Part shown: in pieces, positions 1 through 8,375 of the stretch
Numbering within the stretch: position 1 is the first letter of the stretch
How the letters are laid out: the number at the start of each line of letters is the position of its first letter
From: a bacterium
GTDB taxonomy: Bacteria > SZUA-182 > DTGQ01
NCBI GenBank assembly: GCA_023512255.1
Contig: JAILZY010000008.1
Span: forward strand, 7,187 to 71,186
DNA: 64,000 nucleotides
Direction of reading: 5' to 3'
Notes under the pieces: model-generated
Databases searched by the model: none
What the model was told of the DNA's origin: nothing
The model's input: only the letters and a program-made list of their open reading frames with translations
Made by a program: the position numbers and the translations under genes

Positions 1-29
1 GATGACCGTGGTTAGATACCATAATTAAA

Positions 30-920
30 TTAAACCTGAGTTCTTCGCCCAGTGATATAATTTTCTAGCATCTTGTTAACCCGCTCAAGCTCATTTGATT
101 TTTCTTTGGTTTCCTTCAAAAGCTCTTCGATTCTTTGCTCGGCCAATTTCCTCTCAGTAATATCTTTGAAAACAAGGCCAATACCTATCGTCTCACCACG
201 ATCATTTTTAATGTGGGAGAAGGAGGCTAGGACAAATTTCTTTTCCTGATTCTTAGTAAGAATTTCAAATTCAAGGTCCCGTTTGGAGGTGTTGCTCTTT
301 ATCATCTCCTGAAACTTCTCCCCACCGCAGGAGTGGAACAGATCGCCAAGGTCGATGTTAGATAGCTCATCCCGCGAATAGCCAGTGATTTTTGAGGAGG
401 CGGGATTTGCAGACAGAATCCGAGCTTCTGGGTCTAGTATAATGATCCCATCGAGTGAGGTTTCAAATAAATTTCGGTACCGCTCTTCGGACTCACGAAG
501 TTGGCTCTCAAGCTTAGCCTTCTCCTGTTCAAAAAGCAACCGCTGTAAATTTTCCTTGATTACATAAGGAATCCGCTCAACATAGTTATCTTTCTTGATC
601 ACGTAATCAAAGGCTCCCTCCTTCATGATCTGGACAGCAATATCCTCACTTCCATGAGCAGTGATGACAATAACCGGCAAATCAGGCCGTATTTTCTTGA
701 GGGAGCGCAGGACGCTCAACCCATCCATTTCCGGCAGGGAATAGTCAAGAAGAACGATATCAAACTCATTTTCGTTCTTAATCAGATCCAGGCATTCCTC
801 ACCAGAGGAAACATGGGTAAAGAAGTACTGTAAATTGCTTTTATCTAAAACACGCTTGATCAGCTTAGCCTGAATTAAATCATCTTCTACCAATAATAAC
901 CGGGGATTTTGAATTTGCAT
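30..920 (-). CDS. Receiver-PAS response regulator
   Basis: This 296-residue protein is a two-component output or relay protein. Residues about 8-125 form a CheY-like receiver: acidic pair VEDD near the start, phospho-acceptor Asp in the segment IVLLDYSLPEMDG, then a conserved T and a K in the VIKK segment. Residues about 145-260 form a PAS domain (RYRNLFETSLDGIIILD, ending GLVFKDITERK). A coiled coil follows and the protein then stops, with no HisKA, HATPase or GGDEF domain. It therefore probably signals through partner binding. It is the last gene of a three-gene set (kinase, small receiver, this gene), 14 bp after the small receiver gene, so it is likely co-transcribed and phosphorylated by the same kinase. 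The ligand of the PAS domain cannot be inferred. Confidence 0.85.
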   Translation of the reverse strand: MQIQNPRLLLVEDDLIQAKLIKRVLDKSNLQYFFTHVSSGEECLDLIKNENEFDIVLLDYSLPEMDGLSVLRSLKKIRPDLPVIVITAHGSEDIAVQIMKEGAFDYVIKKDNYVERIPYVIKENLQRLLFEQEKAKLESQLRESEERYRNLFETSLDGIIILDPEARILSANPASSKITGYSRDELSNIDLGDLFHSCGGEKFQEMIKSNTSKRDLEFEILTKNQEKKFVLASFSHIKNDRGETIGIGLVFKDITERKLAEQRIEELLKETKEKSNELERVNKMLENYITGRRTQV

Positions 921-934
921 AGCTTACTCTCCCT

Positions 935-1375
935 TCATCGGTAAAGTATCTCGTTAACCATCAGCCAATAGTGCTCGATAGAGCGGATCTTCTGATTAAA
1001 TTCCTCATAATCTAATGGCTTGATAACATAGCTATTGGCATGATACTCATAGCATTTTTCCAGGTCGGCCCGATTGCTGGATGTGGTCAGGATAACTACA
1101 GGGATATGCTGCAGCTGCGGCGATTGCTTAATTCGGCGCAAGATTTCAAGCCCATTGATTTTTGGCAGATTGATATCCATAAGGATCAGATGAGGATAGA
1201 CAAACTCTTCGCTCATCAATTCGCTCCTCTGATCCATATTCTGATTGAAAAGGTAATTAAACACTTCTTCTCCATCTCTGGCCACGATTAACTGATTATT
1301 AAATCCACTCTTTTTTAAAGCTCTTTCCACCAATTTAATATGAATTGGATCATCCTCAACCAATAGAATATTCAT
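935..1375 (-). CDS. Rcp1-like single-domain response regulator
   Basis: This 146-residue stand-alone receiver starts MNILLVEDDPIHIKLVERAL. The phospho-acceptor Asp lies in LILMDINLPKINGLEIL, and the switch Thr/Ser and Lys lie in VVILTTSS and YVIKPLDYEEF. Length and motif spacing fit the Rcp1 group that partners phytochrome-like and PAS histidine kinases. There is no output domain, so it acts by phosphotransfer or protein contact. It lies between a PAS kinase upstream and a receiver-PAS protein downstream on the same strand, with gaps of 52 and 14 bp, which supports a single phosphorelay operon. Confidence 0.88.
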   Translation of the reverse strand: MNILLVEDDPIHIKLVERALKKSGFNNQLIVARDGEEVFNYLFNQNMDQRSELMSEEFVYPHLILMDINLPKINGLEILRRIKQSPQLQHIPVVILTTSSNRADLEKCYEYHANSYVIKPLDYEEFNQKIRSIEHYWLMVNEILYR

Positions 1376-1427
1376 GTGATTGTAGAATCCTATCCTTCAG
1401 GGCAATAATCTTATGATTGATCAGCGA

Positions 1428-2522
1428 TTATCCTAACTTTTTTATAGGAATAGAAAAATAGAATGTCGAGCCCTGCCCCTTTTCAGATTCAACCCAGACC
1501 CGACCTTTGTGGCCTTCAATAATCCTCTTAACAATGGTTAATCCGACTCCAGTGCTATTGGGATCTTTAACCTCGTTAAGGGTCTGAAAAATATCGAAAA
1601 TCTTTTGGTGATATTTTCGCTCGATGCCGATTCCATTGTCTTGAACGAAGAAGACATGATAGTCGTCTTTGATCGTATGGCCAATGGCAATCCGTGGATG
1701 CTCGTTATGCTCACCCATGAATTTGATAGCATTATTTAACAGATTGACCAGAGCGAGCACAATCATTTCCTTATCACAGAAAATAATCGGCATATCCTCG
1801 TCAATAATGAGCTGAATTCCTTTTTCTTTCAAAGGTAATTTAAGCTTATCAATCGCTTCCTGGATGATTTTTTTAGCAGGCACATCCTCTCTGCGATTTT
1901 GGCCCCTGCCGATGCGGGAAAGATCTAGCAGATCGCGCACGAGCAAGCCCAGCCGATTGACACTGTTTTTGATGTCCAGGAGGAATTCTCTCCCCTGCTC
2001 ATCCAACCGATCAGAGTAATCCTCCAGCAGAGCCCCAGCCAGGCCTTGAAGCGAGACAAGGGGAGATTTAAGATCATGTGAGACGGTATAAACAAAGTTT
2101 TCCAATTCGGTATTTTTGAGCTTCAGCTCCATGTTTCTGACTCGTAACTCCTCTTCAAGATTCATCCTTTTGGTTACATTGCGGACCAGGCTGATAATTG
2201 AGCTGGTTTTCTGCTCCGCTTCTTTTGTCTTCGGATGAGCAGGTACTGAGGTTATTTCGAGCCAGTTGCCGTATTTGTCTTTTTTAACTTGTTGAAATGA
2301 GGATTTCCCCTTTTTAAAAATCTGCTCAATTGGACAATTTCCCTCCTCGCAGGGACAGTCGCGGTCGAAAAAGATCTCAAAACAATGCTTGCCTACCTGA
2401 TCTCCATAGATATCAAGGAGCGGCTGGTTAAGAAATTCTATTTCCCATCTCTCATTGTGGGCGATAACCCCATCTCCAATACTCAACAGTACGTTGCTTA
2501 AGTCATAGTTTTCTAAGTTCAT
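1428..2522 (-). CDS. PAS-domain sensor histidine kinase
   Basis: This is a 364-residue soluble kinase with no membrane segment. A PAS domain occupies residues about 8-120 and carries four clustered cysteines (RDCPCEEGNCPIE), which could bind a metal or respond to redox state; that role is inferred. A short coiled coil leads to the HisKA H-box (VYTVSHDLKSPLVSL, His near 147). The HATPase_c N-box is ALVNLLNNAIKF, and the G1 and G2 boxes are FFVQDNGIGI and GVGLTIVKRII. It is probably the phosphodonor for the two receiver proteins that follow it on the same strand. Its ATG is clear at 2522. The 5' leader holds a three-copy 61-bp-period repeat. Confidence 0.88.
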   Translation of the reverse strand: MNLENYDLSNVLLSIGDGVIAHNERWEIEFLNQPLLDIYGDQVGKHCFEIFFDRDCPCEEGNCPIEQIFKKGKSSFQQVKKDKYGNWLEITSVPAHPKTKEAEQKTSSIISLVRNVTKRMNLEEELRVRNMELKLKNTELENFVYTVSHDLKSPLVSLQGLAGALLEDYSDRLDEQGREFLLDIKNSVNRLGLLVRDLLDLSRIGRGQNRREDVPAKKIIQEAIDKLKLPLKEKGIQLIIDEDMPIIFCDKEMIVLALVNLLNNAIKFMGEHNEHPRIAIGHTIKDDYHVFFVQDNGIGIERKYHQKIFDIFQTLNEVKDPNSTGVGLTIVKRIIEGHKGRVWVESEKGQGSTFYFSIPIKKLG

Positions 2523-2624
2523 GGCGTTTCCCAGGAAAGCTGCTTTGAGGCTTTTTTTGTTGTTTTTTCATAGGCTGGGATTGACTTTCTCTTAATAAAT
2601 TTTGTAAGTCTTGTACTTATCAGT

Positions 2625-2773
2625 CGCTTCGCCATACATTCTGGGGCGGCCTTGCGCTGGTTCCGATAAGAAGCCCGTAGATTAACACTTCGCCATACAT
2701 TCCGAGGGCGGCCTGCCGACAAGATATTTAGCGTGAAAAATCTGGACGCTTCGGCCTACATTCTGGGGCGGCC
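2625..2773. repeat. Three degenerate 27-28 bp repeats at exact 61-bp period
   Basis: Copies lie at 2625-2651, 2686-2713 and 2747-2773, with a core of TTCGCCATACATT followed by a GGGCGGCC end. The starts are exactly 61 bp apart, leaving non-repeated stretches of 34 and 33 bp. The middle copy has one extra base and the third reads GGCCTACATT. No further copy lies 61 bp to either side. The array sits between the kinase start and rnfD, in sequence with no credible gene; the rest of 2523-2947 is AT-rich without other structure. Confidence 0.8.
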
Positions 2774-2947
2774 AAACAGAAGCTATCTTTGAAAGAGCTA
2801 TCTTATCATCACGCTCTACTTCTTATTAAATAATATTATGCAAAGAAAGGGTAAAGTCAAATAAATAATTATAAATTTATCTTGTTATTGGCTTGATAAG
2901 CTTTTGGTGGTCTTCTCTAGGCTTCTCCCCGAGAAGAGTTACTTTCT

Positions 2948-3964
2948 TTAGCCACCAAATCGCCGTGGCTGAGTATAGCGATCAATAAAGAGAGCAACAA
3001 CGTTCATGTGGAGAATAGCCGTGCACATTCCCTCGACCCTAGTTCCATAATTTCTCACGAAAAAGGTGAAAATGCCGATCCCGATACCATAGATGATTTT
3101 ACCCCGTTTAGTCACCGGACTGGTAACCCAATCCGTAGCCATAAAAAAAGCTCCCAGAATTAGCCCCCCGGCCAGGATTTGAAAAATAGGATCCTTACCA
3201 AAACCAATCGATAGAAGGGCGGTGGTGATCAGGATACTGCCCGGAATATAGAGGTCGATATGCTTCTTGTAAAGGAGGTAGGCGGCGCCGAGCAGCAGAG
3301 CCAGGGATGATCCGCCGATAACGCCTCCGATATTGCCAATCAGCAAACTCTCATATCCTGACAGAGTGCTGAAGACCGGCGAGCCTGCCCGAGCGATAGC
3401 CAAGGGAGTCGCGGCTGTAATTCCATCTATCCTTTTCCTCGCCAGCAGATCAGTAACAATTACTCCGTTTTCGAAAAATTTAGTGGTCAAAAGCTGGGTA
3501 AAGGAATGAGATTTCCACCACAGAGGTTTAATATATTCTTCCAACAGCGGATGCCAGACGGTAAAGACAAACAGAAAGGTTCGGGCAAACAGAGCAGGAT
3601 TGAAGATATTTTTCCCCAATCCTCCAAAGAGCTCCTTGGCCACAGCAATAGCCACTATCCCGCCAAGGGCGGCCAGCCACCAGGGAGTGGTAGGTGGCAG
3701 AGAAAGGGCCAGCAGCAGCCCGGTAACCACAGCACTCCCATCGTTTAGGCTAAAAGGCCGGTCAAGAACGGCTCTGACAAAGAACTCGGTCAAAACAGTT
3801 GATAAGATGCAGACAGCAGTTACAAATAAGGCATTAAAGCCAAAAAAATAGATGGCGACGAGCAAAGTAGGAACAAGAGCGATGATGACGTCGCGCATGG
3901 CTTCAGAAATACCTTCAGAAGTTTTTATATGCGGAGGGGGGCTGACTATTAATGATTCCTTCAT
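2948..3964 (-). CDS. rnfD: RnfD-like membrane subunit (FMN-binding)
   Basis: This is an RnfD/NqrB-family integral membrane subunit of an ion-translocating ferredoxin:NAD oxidoreductase. I take the ATG at 3964 (MKESLIVSPPPHIKTSEGIS), which is the usual RnfD beginning and lies 5 bp past the rnfC stop. An in-frame upstream extension to 4105 would lie inside rnfC. About 338 residues and eight to ten membrane segments are visible. The covalent FMN site is recognisable as DGITAATPLAIA, where the Thr of the AATPL motif is the expected attachment residue. NPALFARTFLF and the WVTSP segment are also family-typical. It is translationally close to rnfC. The genes that normally follow it (rnfG, rnfE, rnfA, rnfB) are absent here. 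Confidence 0.9.
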   Translation of the reverse strand: MKESLIVSPPPHIKTSEGISEAMRDVIIALVPTLLVAIYFFGFNALFVTAVCILSTVLTEFFVRAVLDRPFSLNDGSAVVTGLLLALSLPPTTPWWLAALGGIVAIAVAKELFGGLGKNIFNPALFARTFLFVFTVWHPLLEEYIKPLWWKSHSFTQLLTTKFFENGVIVTDLLARKRIDGITAATPLAIARAGSPVFSTLSGYESLLIGNIGGVIGGSSLALLLGAAYLLYKKHIDLYIPGSILITTALLSIGFGKDPIFQILAGGLILGAFFMATDWVTSPVTKRGKIIYGIGIGIFTFFVRNYGTRVEGMCTAILHMNVVALFIDRYTQPRRFGG

Positions 3965-3969
3965 GGAAT

Positions 3970-5313
3970 TTAACCTCTCACCATTGGTTTTTTCTTTTGA
4001 GCCATAATTTGGGCCTTGGCTTTTCTGATAAACTGAATCATCGGTCTGCGGGAAGGGCAGACAAAGGCGCACGATCCACACTCCATGCAATCTAAAACTC
4101 CGCATTCGTCCGCCTCGCGGTAGCGTTCATTTTCTGAATAATACCCAATCAGGTTCGGTAACAGGAACATGGGGCAGATATCGGCACATTTTCCGCATTT
4201 CAGGCATGGCCAATATTTATTAGGATCAGGAACCATGTGCCGGGGAAAGACCACGATTCCAGAAGTTCCCTTGACAATAGGGATATCGAGGTTGGCGATG
4301 GCAAAACCAGTCATTGGTCCGCCGACCACTACTTTCCCAGGGGGGCCATCTTTCCATCCGCCGCAGAAAGAGATCAGGTGGCTGATTGGAGTTCCCAGTT
4401 TGGCCAGTATGTTTTGAGGATTCTGAAGACCTGGCCCAGTTACAGTCAGCACCCTCTCAATTAGCGGCTTGCCGAACCTGATGGCCTCATAAATAGCCAA
4501 AATGGTTCCTACGTTTTGAACCACGGCTCCGACCTCGCTGGGAAGTTTGCGCAAAGGGACCTCCCGATTCAACACGGCCTTGATAAGTTGCTTCTCGCAC
4601 CCTTGTGGGTACTTAGTTTCCAAAGCAACTACTTGGATATTCTGAAAGCCAGATGCTTCGATGCACTTTTGAACGGCCTCAATAGCATTTGACTTGTTGA
4701 TTTCTATGCCGATATAGGCAGTCTGGGCTTCGATGGTCCGCAAGACCAGACTGACCCCCTTGAGAAAATCCTCCGTTCGCTCAAGAAGGATACGATGGTC
4801 ACAGGTAAGGAAAGATTCACACTCGCAGCCATTGATAACCAGGCTGTCAATTCGTTTATCCTTCGGAGGGGAGAGTTTGATAAAGGTAGGAAAGGCAGCC
4901 CCTCCCATGCCCACAATGCCGGCCTCTTTAACCAGGGATTTGATCTTCTCAATCGGCTCAGCCTCAGGATTGGGTATCTCCTGTAAGGGTATCGATTCCT
5001 GATTTTTATCAGGAATGATGGTAATGCTCATCATCTCAGCGCCGGTGAAGTGGGGATGCGGAGCGATAGATTCAACGATACCAGAAACACTTGCATGAAT
5101 TGGGGCAGAAATGAAAGCCTCGGCTTCGGCGATCTTCTCCCCAGCCTTAACTTTTTGGCCGACCTTTACCAGAGGCTTGCAGGGTGCACCAATATGCTGA
5201 CTTAAGGGAAGAATAATTCGCTCGGGCAAAGGGGCTCTGACAATGGCTTTGTTTTCTGTTTCATGTTTGTGATGCGGAGGATGAATACCTCCTTGAAAGG
5301 ATGACAGTCGCAT
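3970..5313 (-). CDS. rnfC: RnfC-like iron-sulfur/flavin subunit
   Basis: This 447-residue RnfC-family protein is the NADH-binding peripheral subunit in known Rnf complexes. The N-terminus (SSFQGGIHPPHHK, then LPLSQHIGAPCKPLVKVG) is diagnostic. The glycine-rich GMGGAAFPTFIKL segment is the NADH/flavin-binding signature. Two cysteine clusters near the C-terminus (CLKCGKCADICP and CMECGSCAFVCP) should ligate two 4Fe-4S centres. It lacks the long C-terminal extension found in some proteobacterial RnfC. It lies 75 bp downstream of a cytochrome b gene and 5 bp upstream of rnfD, so the three form one operon. The unusual neighbour set suggests a modified complex in which a haem-b subunit takes part; that is inference. 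Confidence 0.92.
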   Translation of the reverse strand: MRLSSFQGGIHPPHHKHETENKAIVRAPLPERIILPLSQHIGAPCKPLVKVGQKVKAGEKIAEAEAFISAPIHASVSGIVESIAPHPHFTGAEMMSITIIPDKNQESIPLQEIPNPEAEPIEKIKSLVKEAGIVGMGGAAFPTFIKLSPPKDKRIDSLVINGCECESFLTCDHRILLERTEDFLKGVSLVLRTIEAQTAYIGIEINKSNAIEAVQKCIEASGFQNIQVVALETKYPQGCEKQLIKAVLNREVPLRKLPSEVGAVVQNVGTILAIYEAIRFGKPLIERVLTVTGPGLQNPQNILAKLGTPISHLISFCGGWKDGPPGKVVVGGPMTGFAIANLDIPIVKGTSGIVVFPRHMVPDPNKYWPCLKCGKCADICPMFLLPNLIGYYSENERYREADECGVLDCMECGSCAFVCPSRRPMIQFIRKAKAQIMAQKKKPMVRG

Positions 5314-5388
5314 ATTTTTCCCTAATTGGTTTATTGGTTTATTAATAATAAAGAAAAGGAAAAGGTATTATTGTTTTGTCAGCTTCAC

Positions 5389-6135
5389 TTAAGCTGATTC
5401 TTCAACAACCTGAGGTTCGACATTGAAAAGAATCAGCTTAAATAATGGCCATCCCTCCATACAGGCAATATAGGCATGAATTGTCGTGAAGATAACATAG
5501 AACCACATGATAGCCGCATGGACTCCAGTAAAAAATTGTTCGGCCAACTCAACGGACCCAAAATATGTGGCTACACCTGCCAAGAGAAATTTAGGCCATA
5601 GGATCAAAAACCCGGTTATGCCCTGAACGATCAGCATGATCCAGAAAAGGTTATATGACAGTTTTTGCAATGAGGCATATTTAGCGATATGAGGATAGTG
5701 ATCCTCAAGGAAAAGATAATATTTCAAAACTGCCGGCGTGTTGAGAATGTCCTTTTTCCCAAAGGCAAAATCCTGATAGGTTTTTCCCTTCCCATAGAAG
5801 GCATACCAGAATCTAACCAGAAAATTAACCAGTATAACTACCATCAAGCAATAGTGATGGATTTTCATCTGCATATGCTGCGGCTTTAGCCAGTCAAACC
5901 GCAAACATAGACCGGTAAAGGTGAGCCCCACGATGCATACAAGATGGATCCAGTGCATGAGCCTGATTGGCGCCTCGATATATTCAGTCTCTGTTATTGG
6001 TTTAAAATTCCCCTTAAGAAAACGGTTTTGAAAGCGACCACTAAGGATATTGCCCAAGAAGTGAAGAAGAATGACAAGCAGTGAGAAAATATAGAGAGGA
6101 ACTGCCACCCGATCAATGATAGGATATGCCACCAT
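5389..6135 (-). CDS. Cytochrome b561/HydC-like membrane subunit
   Basis: This 248-residue protein has four to five membrane segments, near residues 12-32, 55-78, 88-112, 165-185 and 205-228. Candidate haem-ligand histidines lie inside helices: MHWIHLVC, MQMKIHHYCLM, TGVHAAIMWFY and TTIHAYIA. The pattern matches the Ni/Fe-hydrogenase b-type cytochrome and formate dehydrogenase gamma group, which pass electrons to quinones. No hydrogenase or formate dehydrogenase gene is nearby; the next genes are rnfC and rnfD, 75 bp downstream on the same strand. I infer an electron route between the quinone pool and an Rnf-like module. The exact subfamily is not certain. Confidence 0.75.
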   Translation of the reverse strand: MVAYPIIDRVAVPLYIFSLLVILLHFLGNILSGRFQNRFLKGNFKPITETEYIEAPIRLMHWIHLVCIVGLTFTGLCLRFDWLKPQHMQMKIHHYCLMVVILVNFLVRFWYAFYGKGKTYQDFAFGKKDILNTPAVLKYYLFLEDHYPHIAKYASLQKLSYNLFWIMLIVQGITGFLILWPKFLLAGVATYFGSVELAEQFFTGVHAAIMWFYVIFTTIHAYIACMEGWPLFKLILFNVEPQVVEESA

Positions 6136-6646
6136 GCCTCTTATACCTCCGAAAGTTTATCGTTTTTTTGATTTTAAATTTTTACCCATTATCACAAAAA
6201 AATAAGGGTAAGGCACAAAATCCGTAAGGGTCGCTCGAGGCTATTAGATTTCTAAGGGGTGATAAACCGGAAGATGCCTTTTCATCTATAGCATAGAGAT
6301 ATTTTTGCTGTCAAGGGTAAAAAGTCAGTCTAAATGAGGGGAGGAGAATAAAATCTCAAAAAGGCACAATAAAATCTCTAAGAGAGCGAAAAGTGCGGGG
6401 AGTGGGGGGAAAATGGTAAGAGTCGCTTGAGGTTAATTGAAAAATAGTTTTGAAAAGTCGGCCATCCTCTGTCTGTCTCCATTTCTTTTTTCCGAAGCAT
6501 ACTTGCCAAGATCTCGATAAAATCAGAGGAAATATTTACTGTATTTTAACTGCTTTTTAACTTTATTTTATCTCATTTTTTACGCTTTTGCCTTTACCAT
6601 TTGTCGCTGCTTTCAACTTTATTCACAAGATTAGGAGGCTACCCCG
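6136..6646. other. Intergenic region between divergent genes
   Basis: This 511-bp AT-rich spacer separates the cytochrome b gene (minus) from the hydrolase gene (plus) and must contain both promoters. An inverted repeat TTTACCC...GGGTAA spans 6181-6211. A degenerate direct repeat of about 22 bp (GTAAGRGTCGCTYGAGG core) occurs at 6224-6246 and 6416-6438. No open reading frame or RNA gene is convincing. Confidence 0.6.
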
Positions 6647-7726
6647 ATGTCAGCTCAAGCAAACTCTCTCGCTAAAAACTTTTCGATAAGCTTTCCCATG
6701 AGCCGCTACGTACTGTTTTTTATATTTTTGATTTTTTCTTTTTTAATTCTCTCTCCCCTGGCCGTATCCAATCTTCAGGCAGCCACTCCCCCACCTCAAC
6801 CTCGAAGTGGACCAGGAGGATCCGATTACCCACATGCCGCGATTATCAGCTCGGTTCATGGTCAAGGTAATTTAAAGTACTACCTTTTCGAACCAGATGA
6901 GCCAAAACCAGAATCTGCACCGCTGGTCATTTTCGCGCATGGATGGGGCGGAATAAACCCAACCGATTATGGCAGTTGGATTAACCACCTGGTCAGAAGA
7001 GGAAATATCGTTATCTATCCCGTCTATCAAACGTATACTGATATGTTTACGGGATTCTCAAAATATACTGCCAATTGCATGACAGCCATAAAGGATGCCC
7101 TCAGAGAGCTTAAGAGGCCAGGGCATGTGGCCGCGGACCTTGACAAGGTGGCCACGGTGGGGCACTCTCTCGGGGGGCTTCTGGCAGTCAATATCGCTGC
7201 CTCCTGGGCAGCAGAGCAGGATGGGGCACCTGCCGTCAAAGCAATAATGTCGGTTGAGCCGGGAGGTGTGCCTGCTTTGCCGCTTGAGGATTTATCCCTG
7301 ATTGCCGCCGACACACTCCTGCTTACCGTAGTAGGTGATCAGGACCAGATTGCAGGTAGTAGAGATGCCCGGAAAATTTTTTACCGTACCTCTCAAATTC
7401 CGCCTCAGAATAAGGATTTTATTACCCTGGTTTCAGATCAATATGGAGAGCCTGCCTTGATTGCTGATCATTTTGCCCCAACCTGTGAATTACCAATAGG
7501 GAGCAGTTTTCTACCCAGCTTGAGCGAGGTGTTTGGCAGCTTAAAATATGCAACTAACGCTCTTGACTTTTATGGTACATGGAAATTATTCGATGCCCTA
7601 ACCGAGGCTGCCTTTTATGGGAAAAACCGTGAGTATGCCCTTGGCAATACCCCCCAGCAGCGCTTTATGGGTGAGTGGAGCGACGGCAGGCCGGTACAAG
7701 AGCTTGTAGTTACCGATCAGCCGTAA
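6647..7726 (+). CDS. Exported alpha/beta hydrolase
   Basis: This is a 359-residue protein with an N-terminal hydrophobic segment (residues about 21-45, ending NLQAATPP), read as a signal peptide or membrane anchor, so it probably acts in the periplasm or at the cell surface. The alpha/beta-hydrolase fold shows an oxyanion segment VIFAHGWGG, nucleophile elbow GHSLGG (about residue 173), acid VVGDQDQIAG and a candidate catalytic His in LIADHFAPT. It resembles dienelactone-hydrolase/PAF-acetylhydrolase-like esterases, but the substrate is unknown. The ATG is preceded by a strong AGGAGG. It stands alone, followed by a hairpin at 7781. Confidence 0.85.
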   Translation: MSAQANSLAKNFSISFPMSRYVLFFIFLIFSFLILSPLAVSNLQAATPPPQPRSGPGGSDYPHAAIISSVHGQGNLKYYLFEPDEPKPESAPLVIFAHGWGGINPTDYGSWINHLVRRGNIVIYPVYQTYTDMFTGFSKYTANCMTAIKDALRELKRPGHVAADLDKVATVGHSLGGLLAVNIAASWAAEQDGAPAVKAIMSVEPGGVPALPLEDLSLIAADTLLLTVVGDQDQIAGSRDARKIFYRTSQIPPQNKDFITLVSDQYGEPALIADHFAPTCELPIGSSFLPSLSEVFGSLKYATNALDFYGTWKLFDALTEAAFYGKNREYALGNTPQQRFMGEWSDGRPVQELVVTDQP

Positions 7727-7780
7727 AGATGAAGATCCTACTCTAAGATAGCGCTTTTTTGTTTTGAAGTCGAAAATAAA

Positions 7781-7809
7781 CCCCGGCTGATGCAGACTAT
7801 CAGCCGGGG
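7781..7809. terminator. 10-bp perfect hairpin after hydrolase gene
   Basis: CCCCGGCTGA (7781-7790) pairs perfectly with TCAGCCGGGG (7800-7809) around a 9-nt loop. It lies 55 bp past the hydrolase stop. On the plus strand no U-run follows; on the minus strand the stem is followed by TTTATTTT. It is therefore a good rho-independent terminator only for leftward transcription. For the hydrolase mRNA it may act as a 3'-stabilising stem. Confidence 0.65.
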
Positions 7810-7866
7810 TGAAAACCTAGGGCATGTCTTTGCTTCCCTTGCCGGATCCATTTTCATAACCTTGCC

Positions 7867-8001
7867 TTAATACTACAACGAGACTCCCAGAACATATTTC
7901 CTGCTTGAAGTAGGAATTTATGAGGATAACGCGCGAATTTTCTCCATCGCGGGACAGATGAAATGGCTGGTATAAGGAACAATGTCTCGTTGTAATACTA
8001 A
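7867..8001. mobile_element. MITE-like 135-bp element with 18-bp inverted ends
   Basis: The ends TTAATACTACAACGAGAC (7867-7884) and GTCTCGTTGTAATACTAA (7984-8001) are inverted copies matching at 16 of 18 positions. The interior of about 100 bp has no gene. Size and inverted termini fit a non-autonomous miniature element. No obvious target duplication was seen. Confidence 0.55.
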
Positions 8002-8035
8002 ACCATAGTCTTTAAATACTAAAGCATAGTCTTAA
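7995..8035. repeat. Tandem 21-bp repeat, two copies
   Basis: Two adjacent near-identical copies of ATACTAAASCATAGTCTT occupy 7995-8015 and 8016-8035, starting inside the right end of the MITE-like element. The remaining leader to thiL (8036-8375) is AT-rich. It has TTGAAA at 8281 and TATAAT at 8299, but the spacing is too short for a convincing sigma70 promoter. No gene is seen there. Confidence 0.6.
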
Positions 8036-8375
8036 AGCAATAGGTAATGTACCCAATCATCGTAAAGTCTCCTAAATACGAGATTGGTAATTTTAGGCAG
8101 GAACTATACTTTCACCCTTTTAGGCGCTCGATCAGCCTCTCACTACTCAATAGAGAAAACCGCGTAGTATGAGTGAGCTGTATGTAATTTGTTTAATTAA
8201 GTTACCAAGCAAATAGTCTCTCTATTAACCTAATCTCTCGTATTAACCTGTCTCGGATTTTGTGAGCTGCGCATTTTGCCTTGAAAACAATTAAAATCTA
8301 TAATAGCATTATAAGTTGATTATTTTTATCTTTGGCGGATATTTCATGATTTTCTGAACATGGAGTGAAAGCCCC

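Noticed and set aside
2519-2722. 67-residue minus-strand frame upstream of the kinase
   Set aside because: It is largely a translation of the 61-bp-period repeat and lacks a ribosome site.
2625-2773. CRISPR array
   Set aside because: There are only three copies, which differ in length and sequence, with no cas genes in the window; annotated as a repeat instead.
8281-8304. Sigma70 promoter for thiL (TTGAAA and TATAAT)
   Set aside because: The boxes are only 12 bp apart, too close for a normal promoter.
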